A DNA stretch of 64,000 bases from Bacillus sp. MRMR6 (GTDB lineage: Bacteria > Bacillota > Bacilli > Bacillales > Cytobacillaceae): contig NZ_MSLS01000003.1 of the NCBI RefSeq assembly GCF_001940785.1, positions 28,647 to 92,646 of the forward strand, read 5' to 3'. Every line of letters starts with the position of its first letter. Within the stretch, counting starts at the first letter, position 1. Under the pieces are notes generated by a model. That model saw nothing but the letters and a program-made list of their open reading frames with translations. It searched no databases and was not told the origin of the DNA. Both the position numbers and the translations under genes were made by a program. Positions 51,160 through 62,062 of the stretch are shown piece by piece.

Positions 51160-53154
51160 TTATTTCATTAATTCAAACACATTCTTCACTTTGCCCACCG
51201 GAACCTTGGAGCCGCCGCGTTCCTGCACGTTTTCGACCATCATTGCGATCATTAAATTAGGCACGCTGGCGTTATAAGCAATAAACCAGCCATTTTCTGT
51301 GCCCTTCTCTCCTTGTTTCTGTTTGATTTCAGCCGTACCTGTTTTACCAGTAAGCGGGTAGTCAGCCATTTCCGCCGAATGCGCCGTTCCTTCCTTACTA
51401 GAAACAACCTTCCGCAAACTTCCGTTAATCAATCCTACATGCTCCTTAGCCATTACGCCCTCTTTCAGCACCTGACTTTTCTCTTCATCCGCTAAAAGAA
51501 TCGACTTAATCATATTGCCACCATTCACAAGCGGTGTGTAGGTTTGCAATAAATGAACAATGCTCATTTGGATTTGGCCCTGACCGTACCCTGAGTCAGC
51601 GAGTGAAATCTCCTTCCCCAAATCCCCGATCGTTGATTTTTGCAATGGGAATGGATAATCTAACTCCGCTTCAAAGCCAAATTGCTTCAAGCCCTCGGCA
51701 AAAGCATCCTTCCCAACCGTCAAAGACGCCTGCGCAAAATAAATATTGTCCGAGTACACCAGTGCTTGATCAAGATTCACAGAACCTGCTTCATGAACAC
51801 GGGTAACAAAATAGCCGCCCCATGATTTATCCTTTTGCCATTTTAAACCGCTCACTTCCATCTTTTGCTCTGGTGTAATCGCCTTGGTACCGAGACCAAT
51901 CGAGGCCGTCAGCGGCTTCAACACCGACCCCGGTGCATACCCTTTATTGAAGCGTGTCGTCATCGGTCGCAAAGGGTCTTCCTGCAAAGCTTTCCACTCA
52001 CTCGTAGAGAAGCCCAGAGCCGCCTGATTTGGGTCAAAAGACGGGCTACTGACAAGTGCCAGGGTTTCGCCCGTAGTAGGGTCTATTGCGGCTCCTGTGC
52101 CTGCCTCCCCTTTCAGCTCATCATATAAATCCAACTGTACATCCCCGTTGATGGTAAGCTTGATATCCTTGCCATCCTCCACGGCTTTTTCAGCAAGGAG
52201 TTCCTCTTTACCATCCGGTTTTTTAATGGTAATTTTCACGCCACTCTTGCCCTTCAGCTGCTCATCATACACTTCCTCCAGACCTCTTTTTCCAATCAGG
52301 TCTGTGCTGGTGTAGCCTTTATCCTTCAGCTTTTCCAATTCCTCCGCGGTAATCGAGCCGACATAGCCAATTAAATGCGCTGCCGCTTCCCCGTATGGGT
52401 AAATCCTAGCCCCGACTTTTTTCGTCCGAACCGGTTCTAACGCAACCAATTGAGCAATCCGCTCCTTTTCATCCATCGAAACCTTCTTCAATGGTACAAA
52501 CAGCTCTCGCTTTACCCAGCTGGCATTCAATGCCTTGTTTATTTGATCCGGGGTCATTTTTAACAGGCTTGAAAGCTGTTGAATCACCGGCTCCTTCTGA
52601 CCTTCCAGCAACTCAGGCACCACGCCGATTTCATAGACTTGGCCATTGACCGCCATTCCATTGCCGCTACGATCGAGGATTTGTCCTCTTTGAGGTGCTA
52701 CGAAACTAAGGCTGATTTTATCAGCATCCTTCAATTCTGGAAAAATAAGCGTCGTGTTCCAGTTTACATACCAGTTGTTTTTATTCTCTCGCTCTTCTTT
52801 TTTCATCTTCGCATTATGTGTGAATTCAATCTCTCCTGCGATGCTATTCATTTTGGCAGAAAACGTATAACCGGCTGTTTCTTCCTTGGCCTGCTCATCT
52901 TCTTCCGGCTTGTCGAAGGTCATCTTGAGGTCAGTAATCTGTAGGTCGTCGTAGATTTTTTGATAGCGGCTCACGAAATCTTCCTTGGTGATGATTTCTT
53001 TCGAACCGTCGGTAAGGTAGTCATACATTTTATCAAATTTCTGTTCATTCCATAATTCTATGTACTCAGCGAATCGGTCCTGAGGCGTCGGTTCCTTGCT
53101 GCAGCCAGCCAGCACAGCGATCAACACCAGCAGCACCCCAATTATTTTTTTCAA
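51160..53154 (-). CDS. pbpC: PBP3-like (PbpC/MecA-type) lipoprotein transpeptidase
   Basis: A 664-residue class B penicillin-binding protein. It starts with a lipoprotein signal (LVLIAVLAGCSKE), then a MecA-type NTF2-like N-terminal domain (residues 25-140), a dimerisation domain (APQRGQILDRSGNGMAVNG), and the transpeptidase domain. Active-site motifs are SVLK (in GYAPGSVLKPLT), SDN (LVYSDNIYFAQ) and KTG (YPLTGKTGTAEI). It makes peptide cross-links outside the membrane; relatives have low beta-lactam affinity. Start ATG 53154 behind GGGAGGGG. It lies between the lyase gene and spoIIQ. Confidence 0.92.
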   Translation of the reverse strand: MKKIIGVLLVLIAVLAGCSKEPTPQDRFAEYIELWNEQKFDKMYDYLTDGSKEIITKEDFVSRYQKIYDDLQITDLKMTFDKPEEDEQAKEETAGYTFSAKMNSIAGEIEFTHNAKMKKEERENKNNWYVNWNTTLIFPELKDADKISLSFVAPQRGQILDRSGNGMAVNGQVYEIGVVPELLEGQKEPVIQQLSSLLKMTPDQINKALNASWVKRELFVPLKKVSMDEKERIAQLVALEPVRTKKVGARIYPYGEAAAHLIGYVGSITAEELEKLKDKGYTSTDLIGKRGLEEVYDEQLKGKSGVKITIKKPDGKEELLAEKAVEDGKDIKLTINGDVQLDLYDELKGEAGTGAAIDPTTGETLALVSSPSFDPNQAALGFSTSEWKALQEDPLRPMTTRFNKGYAPGSVLKPLTASIGLGTKAITPEQKMEVSGLKWQKDKSWGGYFVTRVHEAGSVNLDQALVYSDNIYFAQASLTVGKDAFAEGLKQFGFEAELDYPFPLQKSTIGDLGKEISLADSGYGQGQIQMSIVHLLQTYTPLVNGGNMIKSILLADEEKSQVLKEGVMAKEHVGLINGSLRKVVSSKEGTAHSAEMADYPLTGKTGTAEIKQKQGEKGTENGWFIAYNASVPNLMIAMMVENVQERGGSKVPVGKVKNVFELMK

Positions 53155-53247
53155 AAAAATCCCCTCCCTGTCTACTTTACCATATGCTAGAAACTCCTCT
53201 TTAATAAGACGATTGAAAGAGAGAAACGTTCCAAACTTTTACAAGAT

Positions 53248-53293
53248 TACTTATAAGTATCCTCTTTCTCTTGGCACAATCCCATTTTGGTCA
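53248..53293. repeat. Single copy related to the 53-bp repeat
   Basis: AAGTATCCTCTTTCTCTTGG ... TTTTGGTCACTTTT matches the unit at 19730-19882 in word order and spacing. Confidence 0.65.
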
Positions 53294-53392
53294 CTTTTCG
53301 CCAAAAATCAACGAAAAAAAAGAGGAAGGTTTTTTCCCCTTTCCCCTTTTGTCACTAGTCAACGACACCTAATCGGCATGGTTTCTATCTGA

Positions 53393-54208
53393 TTATGAAT
53401 TTGTATTGTTAGTTGATCCAGAAGACTCGTCTTCAGCTGGAGTTCCCTCTTCAGCTTCCTCTTCGGAAGATGCAGGGTCTTCAACTTTCTTTTTATCTTC
53501 TTTCTCTTCCACAAGAGGTTCTTGCTGTAATACGCTTAACGATTTGTTAAAATAGTTTGCAGGATTAACAGCTACACCATCTTTACGGATTTCAAAATGT
53601 ACATGTGTTCCAGCTTCTTCATTGAACAAGCTTTGTCCAGCCATGGCAAGGACTTGTCCCTGTTTTACTTGCTCGCCAACCTTGACCTTAACATCTTTAA
53701 CCGATTGATAATGTGTTACAATACCTTTATCGTGTTCGATTTCGATAACGTTACCAAGTACGGCATCTTCTTCGACTCTGATTACTTCACCGCTGAGAGC
53801 AGCCACTACTGTAAAGGATTCGCCATCTTCCATCACGATGTCGACACCAGTGTTTGGAACATACGTATTATTGTAAAATACTAATGCTGCTTCCTGGTCT
53901 TCGTCTTTAGCTTTGAAATCATAGAATCCCATTTTGATAACAGCTTCATCTGCTTTTTCCACAGGCATTTTGAAGTTTTCCATTACGGTATTAACTTCAA
54001 TTGCTGGTTTGTCATTGTTTTTACCAGCTATGTCAGTGGCATCGTAGTTATACTTGTCTGTTGCATTGTCACTGCCTTGGTACCAAAGGACTCCTGTCAA
54101 AATGATTGCTGCACTTGCAATATAAATGGCTGGAAATACCCAACGCTTTTTGAAAAAGCGTTTTACGCTGGAACCTTGAGAAGATCGTTTGTTTTCTTCC
54201 TCTCTCAT
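53393..54208 (-). CDS. spoIIQ: Stage II sporulation protein SpoIIQ
   Basis: A 271-residue protein: short basic N-terminus, one membrane helix (VFPAIYIASAAIILTGVLWY), and a LytM/M23 domain at residues 95-215 (TYVPNTGVDIVMEDGESFTVVAALSGEVI, GIVTHYQSVKDVKVKVGEQVKQGQVL, THVHFEIRKDG - given as separate parts). The first zinc ligand His is replaced by Asn in NTGVD, as in B. subtilis, so it is probably not an active peptidase. It pairs with SpoIIIAH between forespore and mother cell. The acidic Ser-rich tail is disordered. GAGGTGATG precedes ATG 54208. A SigF-like promoter lies upstream. Confidence 0.93.
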   Translation of the reverse strand: MREEENKRSSQGSSVKRFFKKRWVFPAIYIASAAIILTGVLWYQGSDNATDKYNYDATDIAGKNNDKPAIEVNTVMENFKMPVEKADEAVIKMGFYDFKAKDEDQEAALVFYNNTYVPNTGVDIVMEDGESFTVVAALSGEVIRVEEDAVLGNVIEIEHDKGIVTHYQSVKDVKVKVGEQVKQGQVLAMAGQSLFNEEAGTHVHFEIRKDGVAVNPANYFNKSLSVLQQEPLVEEKEDKKKVEDPASSEEEAEEGTPAEDESSGSTNNTNS

Positions 54209-54280
54209 TTTCATCACCTCAGCAATCATTCTGAACAGATAAGTAGAATTATATACACTAGCAAAAAAAAAATTTTAAAA

Positions 54281-54312
54281 CTTATTTTTCGACAAGGGTA
54301 CTTGTTTTATAC
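54281..54312 (-). promoter_or_regulatory. Likely SigF promoter of spoIIQ
   Basis: On the minus strand GTATA (54312-54308), 16 bp, then CGAAAAATAAG (54291-54281), which fits the forespore sigma pattern. It suits the known SigF control of spoIIQ. Confidence 0.6.
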
Positions 54313-54366
54313 ATAGATTGGGGAAATTTTTTTATTTCCTGTAAATGACTAGGAGGAATGAGAATT

Positions 54367-54792
54367 ATGAACATTTTAAAATGGCTGCTGCGCCTGCTGC
54401 CTGTAGCTTATATGGCCGCAATCTGGACGATGTCGAGCCTGCCCGCCAATCATTTCGTCGAGCTGCCAGACTCACAAATTGACCGGACGATTAAGGAATC
54501 CTTGCATTTAATAGAGTTCGGTATTCTATATGTATTACTCGTACTAGCTTTCTTAACCGGACGGCGTGAATTCACACCTGCCCTCAATCTGGTATGCGCA
54601 GTGATTGCCGGCCTGTACGGGATAACGGACGAACTTCACCAATCCTTCTATCCGTACCGTTCCGCATCGTGGTTTGATTTGGTAAAAGATTTCATCGGTG
54701 TGGGTGTGGCGTTTTATTTTATAAGAGGGGCACTGTTTAAAGGGAAATTTAAGCGGCTTGGAAGTGCATTAAATTTAATTAGGAAAATCTAG
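54367..54792 (+). CDS. VanZ-like membrane protein
   Basis: A 141-residue protein with four membrane segments and the VanZ-like signatures MAAIWTMSSLPAN, LIEFGILYVLLVLAFL and YGITDELHQSFYPYRSASWFDLVKD (the DExHQ and Asp-rich turn are shown in parts). VanZ family members influence envelope stress and teicoplanin response; here the role is unknown. AGGAGG at 54351-54356 is 10 nt from ATG 54367; ATG 54358 is too near. Confidence 0.85.
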   Translation: MNILKWLLRLLPVAYMAAIWTMSSLPANHFVELPDSQIDRTIKESLHLIEFGILYVLLVLAFLTGRREFTPALNLVCAVIAGLYGITDELHQSFYPYRSASWFDLVKDFIGVGVAFYFIRGALFKGKFKRLGSALNLIRKI

Positions 54793-54825
54793 CCATTACA
54801 GATTACTGGAACGGGTTCTGTTTTT

Positions 54826-54873
54826 GGGTGCAAAATGCCAAAAAACACTTTAATTATAAGTTGTTTTGCACCC
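54826..54873. other. Inverted repeat after the VanZ-like gene
   Basis: GGGTGCAAAA (54826-54835) and TTTTGCACCC (54864-54873) are perfect complements 28 nt apart. No T run follows. Confidence 0.65.
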
Positions 54874-54988
54874 CTTGCTACACTTAAGTAGAAGAGAAAA
54901 ACGAAGGCGAAATGATTGCCTTCTTTTTAAATTATGATGTACGTTTTCTTCGGACTGTGTAATGAACCATTTGGAAATTATTTGAAGA

Positions 54989-55019
54989 ACAAAAAATAAG
55001 GAGCAATATCCTCCTTATT
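54989..55019. terminator. Stem-loop across the end of the coiled-coil gene
   Basis: AATAAGGAG (54995-55003) and CTCCTTATT (55011-55019) overlap the stop codon; on the minus strand the stem is followed by TTTTTTG. Confidence 0.8.
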
Positions 55020-55455
55020 GGTTCTTTACTATGCGCTTAAAGTCTTTCATTTCACTTTCGTGCTTAACAGAACGAGCTGCTAAGGTATCAATGACCCGTT
55101 GTTGGTCTTCTAATGAACCTTTTAGTTCTACTGTCTTTTCATCTATATGTTTCTCTATGTGTTCAAAGTATGGACCCAAACCGTTGATCAGGTTATCTTT
55201 AATACTAGAAACGTCCTTCTTTAGTTCTTTCTGTCCTTCTTTAAGATTCGAAACGTCTTTCTTCAGTTCTATCTGTCCTTCTTTAATATTCGAAACGTCT
55301 TTCTTCAGTTCTTTCTGGCCTTCTTTAATATTCGAAACGTCTTTCTTCAGTTCTTTCTGTCCTTCTTTAATATTCGAAACGTCTTTCTTCAGTTCTTTCT
55401 GGCCTTCTTTAAGCTCTTTTAATTCATTGAGAATTAATTTTAATGTTCTTTCCAT
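55015..55455 (-). CDS. Coiled-coil repeat protein (14-residue units)
   Basis: A 146-residue protein. Residues 14-85 consist of five 14-residue units KEGQKELKKDVSNI, nearly identical also at DNA level (42-bp steps), forming an ideal heptad coiled coil. The C-terminal part (GLGPYFEHIEKHIDEKTVELKG ... KDFKRIVKNQ) is helical as well. No signal peptide or membrane segment. The start ATG 55455 has a weak site (GGAGTG). Similar proteins of variable repeat number occur in bacilli without known function. It precedes nothing obvious; a NERD gene lies 110 bp away on the same strand. Confidence 0.7.
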   Translation of the reverse strand: MERTLKLILNELKELKEGQKELKKDVSNIKEGQKELKKDVSNIKEGQKELKKDVSNIKEGQIELKKDVSNLKEGQKELKKDVSSIKDNLINGLGPYFEHIEKHIDEKTVELKGSLEDQQRVIDTLAARSVKHESEMKDFKRIVKNQ

Positions 55456-55564
55456 TAAAAATCACTCCGAATTTTTTTTATATTATAACACGGTTAAGTC
55501 AAGAATAAATTGTTTTAATCTATTATTTCTTTCTTAGATTATTTTGAGATTTCTATGGTGGTTT

Positions 55565-56533
55565 TTATTGTGTTTGTTGATAAATGGTGTGTTTATATTT
55601 ACCAGTTGCGGTAAGATTCATTGAGTTTAAGAGGTGATGCATGATTTTAGGAGAATCAATTTGAAGAAATTTACGGGCAGCAGCGTTTGTGATAGTAGGA
55701 TTAATCAGAAGGAAGTAATCATGAATAGAATCTTCAAAAGCCGTTTTGGACTCTAGTCGGCACTTTTTGCACCTCCATTTCCCGGCATGGTAAGACATCG
55801 GTAATGCATTACATTCGGGACAGTGAACCCCTGGGCGGATATCCTTGCTCGTAAGGTTATACTTTGAAAATAAATTTGGCTCGTCCGGGGTGTTCTTTGT
55901 TAACAGCAGCTTATTTATCCTATTTAAGTCTTTCTCGTCAAGTGTTTCATTTTTATAAAAGTGAGCTAGTTGTTCAATTCTTTCCAGTAGAAACTCGCTA
56001 TTACAGGCATTCCACCTTTCTTTATTGTCCTCAGTTATGAAAATACTCGCTTTTTCATTTGCATTAACGAATAGATATAGAATCGGCAAACCTTGAAAAC
56101 CATGTGCTCTTAACCACCCCTTCAGTTTATAGGCTTGGAGCTTTGCTTGCAGAATTGGATTATTTGCTCTTTCTTTTTTCCCCTCGTTATCAAAGCTGGT
56201 TTGATTCATTACTTTATCAAAGTGCCAGTCTCTCGCTCTATTTTTCACTTCCAGAACTAATGCAAAGTATGTATTTATGATTAGAATATCCATTTGAAAA
56301 TAATAATTCCCATATAGGAGTCGCAGGTTATGGTAGATTCTGAAGTCTGAATTGGCTAGGGGATCAAGATGGAAGTTCATTACTGATTCTTCTCCTAAAC
56401 AACCTGTTAGTCGATTGTTATAATCATTAACTAATCCGAACTTTGATATATTACTATCTGAAACCCTCCTTATTAATGCTTGATACATCTCAATACTTCT
56501 TAGCATTTTGTATGGCTTTGCTATCATGGGCAA
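55565..56533 (-). CDS. NERD-domain nuclease-related protein
   Basis: A 322-residue protein. The NERD domain fills residues 45-160: TGCLGEESVMNFHL, FQMDILIINTYFALVLEVKNRA (the D...ExK nuclease-like core) and QAKLQAYKLKGWL. The C-terminal region has a zinc ribbon HCPECNALPMSYHAGKWRCKKC and a short helical domain. NERD proteins resemble restriction-type endonucleases; their role in bacilli is unknown, possibly DNA processing or defence. The ATG at 56533 has only a weak ribosome site (GAAAGGAC). Monocistronic by context. Confidence 0.85.
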   Translation of the reverse strand: MPMIAKPYKMLRSIEMYQALIRRVSDSNISKFGLVNDYNNRLTGCLGEESVMNFHLDPLANSDFRIYHNLRLLYGNYYFQMDILIINTYFALVLEVKNRARDWHFDKVMNQTSFDNEGKKERANNPILQAKLQAYKLKGWLRAHGFQGLPILYLFVNANEKASIFITEDNKERWNACNSEFLLERIEQLAHFYKNETLDEKDLNRINKLLLTKNTPDEPNLFSKYNLTSKDIRPGVHCPECNALPMSYHAGKWRCKKCRLESKTAFEDSIHDYFLLINPTITNAAARKFLQIDSPKIMHHLLNSMNLTATGKYKHTIYQQTQ

Positions 56534-56639
56534 CAGTCCTTTCTTCTTTTCCTTCTATTTTCTCTCTTTCCTGTATTACCTCCTGCTAAAAGTTTGTTAC
56601 AAAATTATGTATTATTTTAAGGCTGGAAAGGCGGCTATG

Positions 56640-57175
56640 TAGATTTCAGATCCTATCTGCCGTTTTACTAGTTCTATCTGCCAAAACAGCAGTTCTATCG
56701 GCCAAAATCCTCATCCTATCTGCCAATCCCACCTGGCCACCCCTCTAGAGCTCGAAAAAGCCAGGCCTGAGCCTGGCCCAGGTCTCTAAATTACCTTTTT
56801 TTGGAATGCGAAGTGTTAATCTTTGCTTTAAAATGGGTGGTCCCACTCGCTATCTGCCTTTTTGGTAGTTCTATCTGCCAAAACAGCACTTCTATCTGCC
56901 AAATTACACATCCTATCTGCCAATCCCACCTGGCCATCCTCTAGAGCTCGAAAAAGCCAGGCCTGAGCCTGGCCCAGGTCACTAAATTACCTTTTTTTGG
57001 AATACGAAGGGTCCATCTTTGCTTTAAAATGGGTGGTCCCACAAGGTATCTGCCTTTTTGGTAGCTCTATCTGCCAAAATAGCACTTCTATCTGCCAAAT
57101 TCCACTCCCTATCTGCCAATCCCACCACACTCCAAACCAAAAAAGCCAAGCAGTCTCCTGCCTGGCTTAGATAAT
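56640..57175. repeat. Three copies of the 197-bp repeat family
   Basis: TATCTGCC opens copies at 56654, 56851 and 57047 (197 and 196 bp apart), and inside a copy recurs at 21-bp steps (56654, 56675, 56696 as TATCGGCC, 56717). The units share with the array at 4689-5835 the stem-loop AAAAAGCCAGGC..., AAATTACCTTTTTTTGGAA and TTTGCTTTAAA. The last stem-loop probably ends the GH1 gene that converges on it. Confidence 0.95.
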
Positions 57176-57185
57176 CTTTGCACCA

Positions 57186-58601
57186 CTATTCCAAATTCTC
57201 TCCATTACTACGAATAACATCCTTATACCAATAAAAGCTCTGCTTCGGAATTCGGCGCAGTTCCTTCAAATCAAACTCGTCACGATCAACGAATATAAAT
57301 CCATAGCGCTTCTTAGCACCTTGGTGTGTGGAAATTAAGTCAATCGCTGACCATGGGCAGTAGCCGAATACGTCTACTCCATCTGTCACAGCAAGCTGCA
57401 TTTGCTCGATATGTCTTTTAATATAGTCAATTCGGTACGGGTCGCGTACAGAGCCGTCCTCTTCAACCACATCATACGCACCAAGACCGTTCTCCGTAAT
57501 GATCACTGGCAGCTGATAGCGGTCGTATACTTCACGCAAAGTTGTCCGGAACCCGGTCGGGTCGATTTCCCAGCCGAAGTCATTTTTCGGAAGGTTCGGG
57601 TTGCTGTGTCCCTTATAGACGCCAGCCTCACCTATCACGATTTCCTGGTCACCAGTACCGCCCTTGTCGTTGCCATCGCCGACAGAAGCTTCAACCGTTT
57701 TCGAAGTATAGTAGTTGAAGGCAAGAAAATCCGGGCGGGCATTTTTCAAAATGTCCATGTCGCCGTCAACAATACTAGGAGTATAACCTTTTTCTTCTAA
57801 AAAGCTCCATGCTGTCGCATTATAGCGGCCGTAAACCGCTGCATCTAAGTATAACCAGTTGCGAATCGCGTTAAAGTTCTGCGCCGCTAACACATCCTCT
57901 GGCTTTGAACTTGCTGGGTAAACATAAGAAATGTTTGGTGCTGGCCCGATCAACGCAGTAGGCAAGACACCATGACAAATGTCCATTACCTTTGCCTGTG
58001 CCACTAACATATGGTGGTTTTGCTGATAAAGCTCACGGTCTGGATCCTCTAGGTTCGGATCTAGTGTGCCAAGGGCTTTTCCGTGCATAATCATCATGTT
58101 CTGTTCGTTAATCGTTAACCAGTACTTCACGCGGTCGCCGTAGCTTTCGAACAATACCTTAGCGTACTCAACAAAAGCATCAATCGTTTCACGGTTCGAC
58201 CAGCCGCCGCGCTCCTGCAAGGCATATGGAAGGTCAAAATGGTACATCGTGACAATCGGTTCAATCCCATGCTTGATCAATTCATCGATTAAATGGCTGT
58301 AGAATTCAATTCCCTTCGGATTCACTTCACCTGTTCCGCTCGGGATGACCCGCGTCCAGGCAACCGAGAAACGGTACGCCTTAAAGCCCATCTCCGCCAT
58401 GAGAGCCACATCTTCTGCGTAGCGGTGATAGTGGTCGCTCGCTACTTTATAATCGGTTGTGCCTTCTGGATACTTCTCGCGCATATCAATGACTGACGGG
58501 CCTTTGCCATCCTCATTCCATGCTCCTTCTACCTGGTAAGCAGAAGTTGAAGCTCCCCAGAAAAAATCCTTACGAAATGGTTTCAATTGTGCGTGTTTCA
58601 T
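57186..58601 (-). CDS. bglH: 6-phospho-beta-glucosidase, GH1 (locus 2)
   Basis: A 471-residue GH1 enzyme. It opens RKDFFWGASTSAYQVEGAW; the acid/base Glu is in LTINEQNMM, the nucleophile Glu in [11 protein letters not shown], and KKRYGFIFVDRD corresponds to the phosphate-site loop. It hydrolyses 6-phospho-beta-glucosides taken up by the PTS encoded just upstream (77 bp). GAGAGGAATG lies before ATG 58601. It differs clearly from the locus 1 enzyme (for example ERGGWSNRETIDAF against [14 protein letters not shown]), so the two loci probably serve different glycosides. Confidence 0.92.
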   Translation of the reverse strand: MKHAQLKPFRKDFFWGASTSAYQVEGAWNEDGKGPSVIDMREKYPEGTTDYKVASDHYHRYAEDVALMAEMGFKAYRFSVAWTRVIPSGTGEVNPKGIEFYSHLIDELIKHGIEPIVTMYHFDLPYALQERGGWSNRETIDAFVEYAKVLFESYGDRVKYWLTINEQNMMIMHGKALGTLDPNLEDPDRELYQQNHHMLVAQAKVMDICHGVLPTALIGPAPNISYVYPASSKPEDVLAAQNFNAIRNWLYLDAAVYGRYNATAWSFLEEKGYTPSIVDGDMDILKNARPDFLAFNYYTSKTVEASVGDGNDKGGTGDQEIVIGEAGVYKGHSNPNLPKNDFGWEIDPTGFRTTLREVYDRYQLPVIITENGLGAYDVVEEDGSVRDPYRIDYIKRHIEQMQLAVTDGVDVFGYCPWSAIDLISTHQGAKKRYGFIFVDRDEFDLKELRRIPKQSFYWYKDVIRSNGENLE

Positions 58602-58677
58602 ACTTACATTCCTCTCCCTCTAAAAACAGATGGTTTCAGCCTACTGAACTGAAACCATATATCATTTTTTAAAAATC

Positions 58678-60582
<1,905 letters not shown>

Positions 60583-60625
60583 TCAAAAGTCGAAAACCTA
60601 GAACGAAAATCAACCTTTTTTAAAA

Positions 60626-60690
60626 ATAAAAAACCCAAGTCGTATGAGCATAGAAGACAAATAGTCCTCTGGTTCTCTCACGACTTAGGT
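60626..60690 (-). terminator. Leader terminator A (proximal to bglP, locus 2)
   Basis: On the minus strand ACCTAAGTCGTGAG pairs with CTCATACGACTTGGGT, followed by TTTTTTATTTTT. Confidence 0.9.
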
Positions 60691-60716
60691 TTTGCCTGCT
60701 TGACCAGTAACAATCC
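60688..60716 (-). promoter_or_regulatory. RAT A in the bglP leader (locus 2)
   Basis: 29-nt LicT-type element GGATTGTTACTGG ... GCAGGCAAAACC overlapping terminator A. Confidence 0.93.
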
Positions 60717-60802
60717 TGCTGTCAGATATTATTTTGTTGTTGATATTCATGATTCTAGCATTGTACCTGCGCCTTATTTCAACAGTCCGGATCCATTCAA
60801 AT

Positions 60803-60852
60803 AAAAAAACCTAAACTACACACCTCTGACAATGAGAGACGGTAATTTAGGT
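60803..60852 (-). terminator. Leader terminator B (distal, locus 2)
   Basis: On the minus strand ACCTAAATTACC pairs with GTAGTTTAGGT, followed by TTTTTTT. Confidence 0.88.
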
Positions 60853-60878
60853 TTTGCCTGCTTAACCAGTAACAATCC
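60850..60878 (-). promoter_or_regulatory. RAT B in the bglP leader (locus 2)
   Basis: A second 29-nt element GGATTGTTACTGG ... GCAGGCAAAACC, almost identical to RAT A and 162 bp upstream of it. Transcripts must pass two antitermination checkpoints in series. Confidence 0.93.
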
Positions 60879-60910
60879 TATTGATTGACGAATATGTAAT
60901 TTACATTCAT

Positions 60911-60939
60911 AGAGTACCATCTCTTTTTTTACCTGTCAA
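60911..60939 (-). promoter_or_regulatory. Promoter of bglP (locus 2)
   Basis: On the minus strand TTGACA (60939-60934) and TACTCT (60916-60911) are 17 bp apart; the promoter lies between licT and RAT B. Confidence 0.75.
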
Positions 60940-60947
60940 CGCTTTCA
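60934..60947. promoter_or_regulatory. cre site overlapping the bglP -35 box (locus 2)
   Basis: On the minus strand TGAAAGCGTTGACA, a near-consensus cre sharing its last six bases with TTGACA, just as at 13194-13207. Confidence 0.88.
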
Positions 60948-60958
60948 TTGAAATTTTT

Positions 60959-61798
60959 TTATTTTTCTAGTTTGGTAATAATTCTTGAAATATGCAGTGT
61001 CAAATAAAGCATCTCTTCACTTGTCAGCTCATACTGATATTTTTTCTCGATGAAATCTCGTATTTTTTCCGTACAGGCGTATGCATCCTTGTACTTTTCT
61101 TTGACGACTTTAAAAAGAAAATCATCTTCCCCGGTCATATAATTTTGACTAAACATCCGCTGGGCAAAAAATTTAAGATGGGTGACAAATCGATAATAAA
61201 TCAACGACTCCTCATCAAATTCAATCTGAAAATGATATTTCACAATATTTAAAACCTCTTGGATGACCTTCGTGATGTTGACAATATTCGGCATCTCTTC
61301 ATTGAGTTCCGCATTCACGAAATGAAGCGCAATAAAGCCGGCCTCATCCTCAGGAAGCGTAATCCCCAGCTTTTCCTGAACAATTTTCAGTGCCTGTTTA
61401 CCCACTGCGAACTCATCACGATACAGCCTTTTAATTTCCCAAAGAAGGGCATTTTTAATATCAAGCCCTTTTTGATGGCGCTCAACGGCAAAATGAATAT
61501 GGTCTGTCAACGACACATATATGCTTTCATTCAACTTTTTGCCAAGCGCCGATTTTCCATGCTCGATCACCGCATCGGCCATCTCCATGTACTCCATCGG
61601 AATTTCATAAAGCAGCATCTTAAACCGTTCCGAAACATCCTTATTTTCCATCTTAAAAATCTTCTCAATATTAGCCTCATCGACAGGATCCCCAGGCTTC
61701 TTCTTAAACGCAAGCCCTCTCCCCATCACCACTAGCTCCTTACCATGCTCGTCCAACACACTGATGACATTGTTATTAATCACCTTATCGATTTCCAT
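60959..61798 (-). CDS. licT: LicT/BglG family transcription antiterminator (locus 2)
   Basis: A 279-residue protein: CAT RNA-binding domain at 1-55 (EIDKVINNNVISVLDEHG, VVMGRGLAFKKKPGD), PRD1 (SLTDHIHFAVERH) and PRD2 (ALHFVNAELNEEMP, LTLHISRIITKLEK). Clearly paralogous to the locus 1 protein. GAGAGAGGTG precedes ATG 61798. It is first in the locus; the cre-controlled promoter of bglP begins right after its stop codon, so licT can be expressed separately. The 260-bp gap upstream shows no clear operator. Confidence 0.93.
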   Translation of the reverse strand: MEIDKVINNNVISVLDEHGKELVVMGRGLAFKKKPGDPVDEANIEKIFKMENKDVSERFKMLLYEIPMEYMEMADAVIEHGKSALGKKLNESIYVSLTDHIHFAVERHQKGLDIKNALLWEIKRLYRDEFAVGKQALKIVQEKLGITLPEDEAGFIALHFVNAELNEEMPNIVNITKVIQEVLNIVKYHFQIEFDEESLIYYRFVTHLKFFAQRMFSQNYMTGEDDFLFKVVKEKYKDAYACTEKIRDFIEKKYQYELTSEEMLYLTLHISRIITKLEK

Positions 61799-62025
61799 GC
61801 TGTTTCACCTCTCTCTATTCGTCCTAATCTATATGAAAATTCTTTAACCTACTCTGATAAATTATATTATCTACATTCGCCGTAGAGGTCAATAGTCAGA
61901 ATTGTGACTGTGGTGATAGATTCGTTCTTTGAGAAAGATTTTTAAATTTTTTCTTAGTATGAACAGTTTAAGAGAATTAATTTGAAGAAGTAAACGTAAT
62001 GGAAAAGAGAACCCCACCACAACCA

Positions 62026-62056
62026 CAAAAAGAGCCAGACCCAATAGTCCGACTCT
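62026..62056 (-). terminator. Terminator of spoIID
   Basis: On the minus strand GAGTCGGAC (62056-62048) and GTCTGGCTC (62040-62032), then TTTTTG. Confidence 0.9.
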
Positions 62057-62062
62057 CCAATC

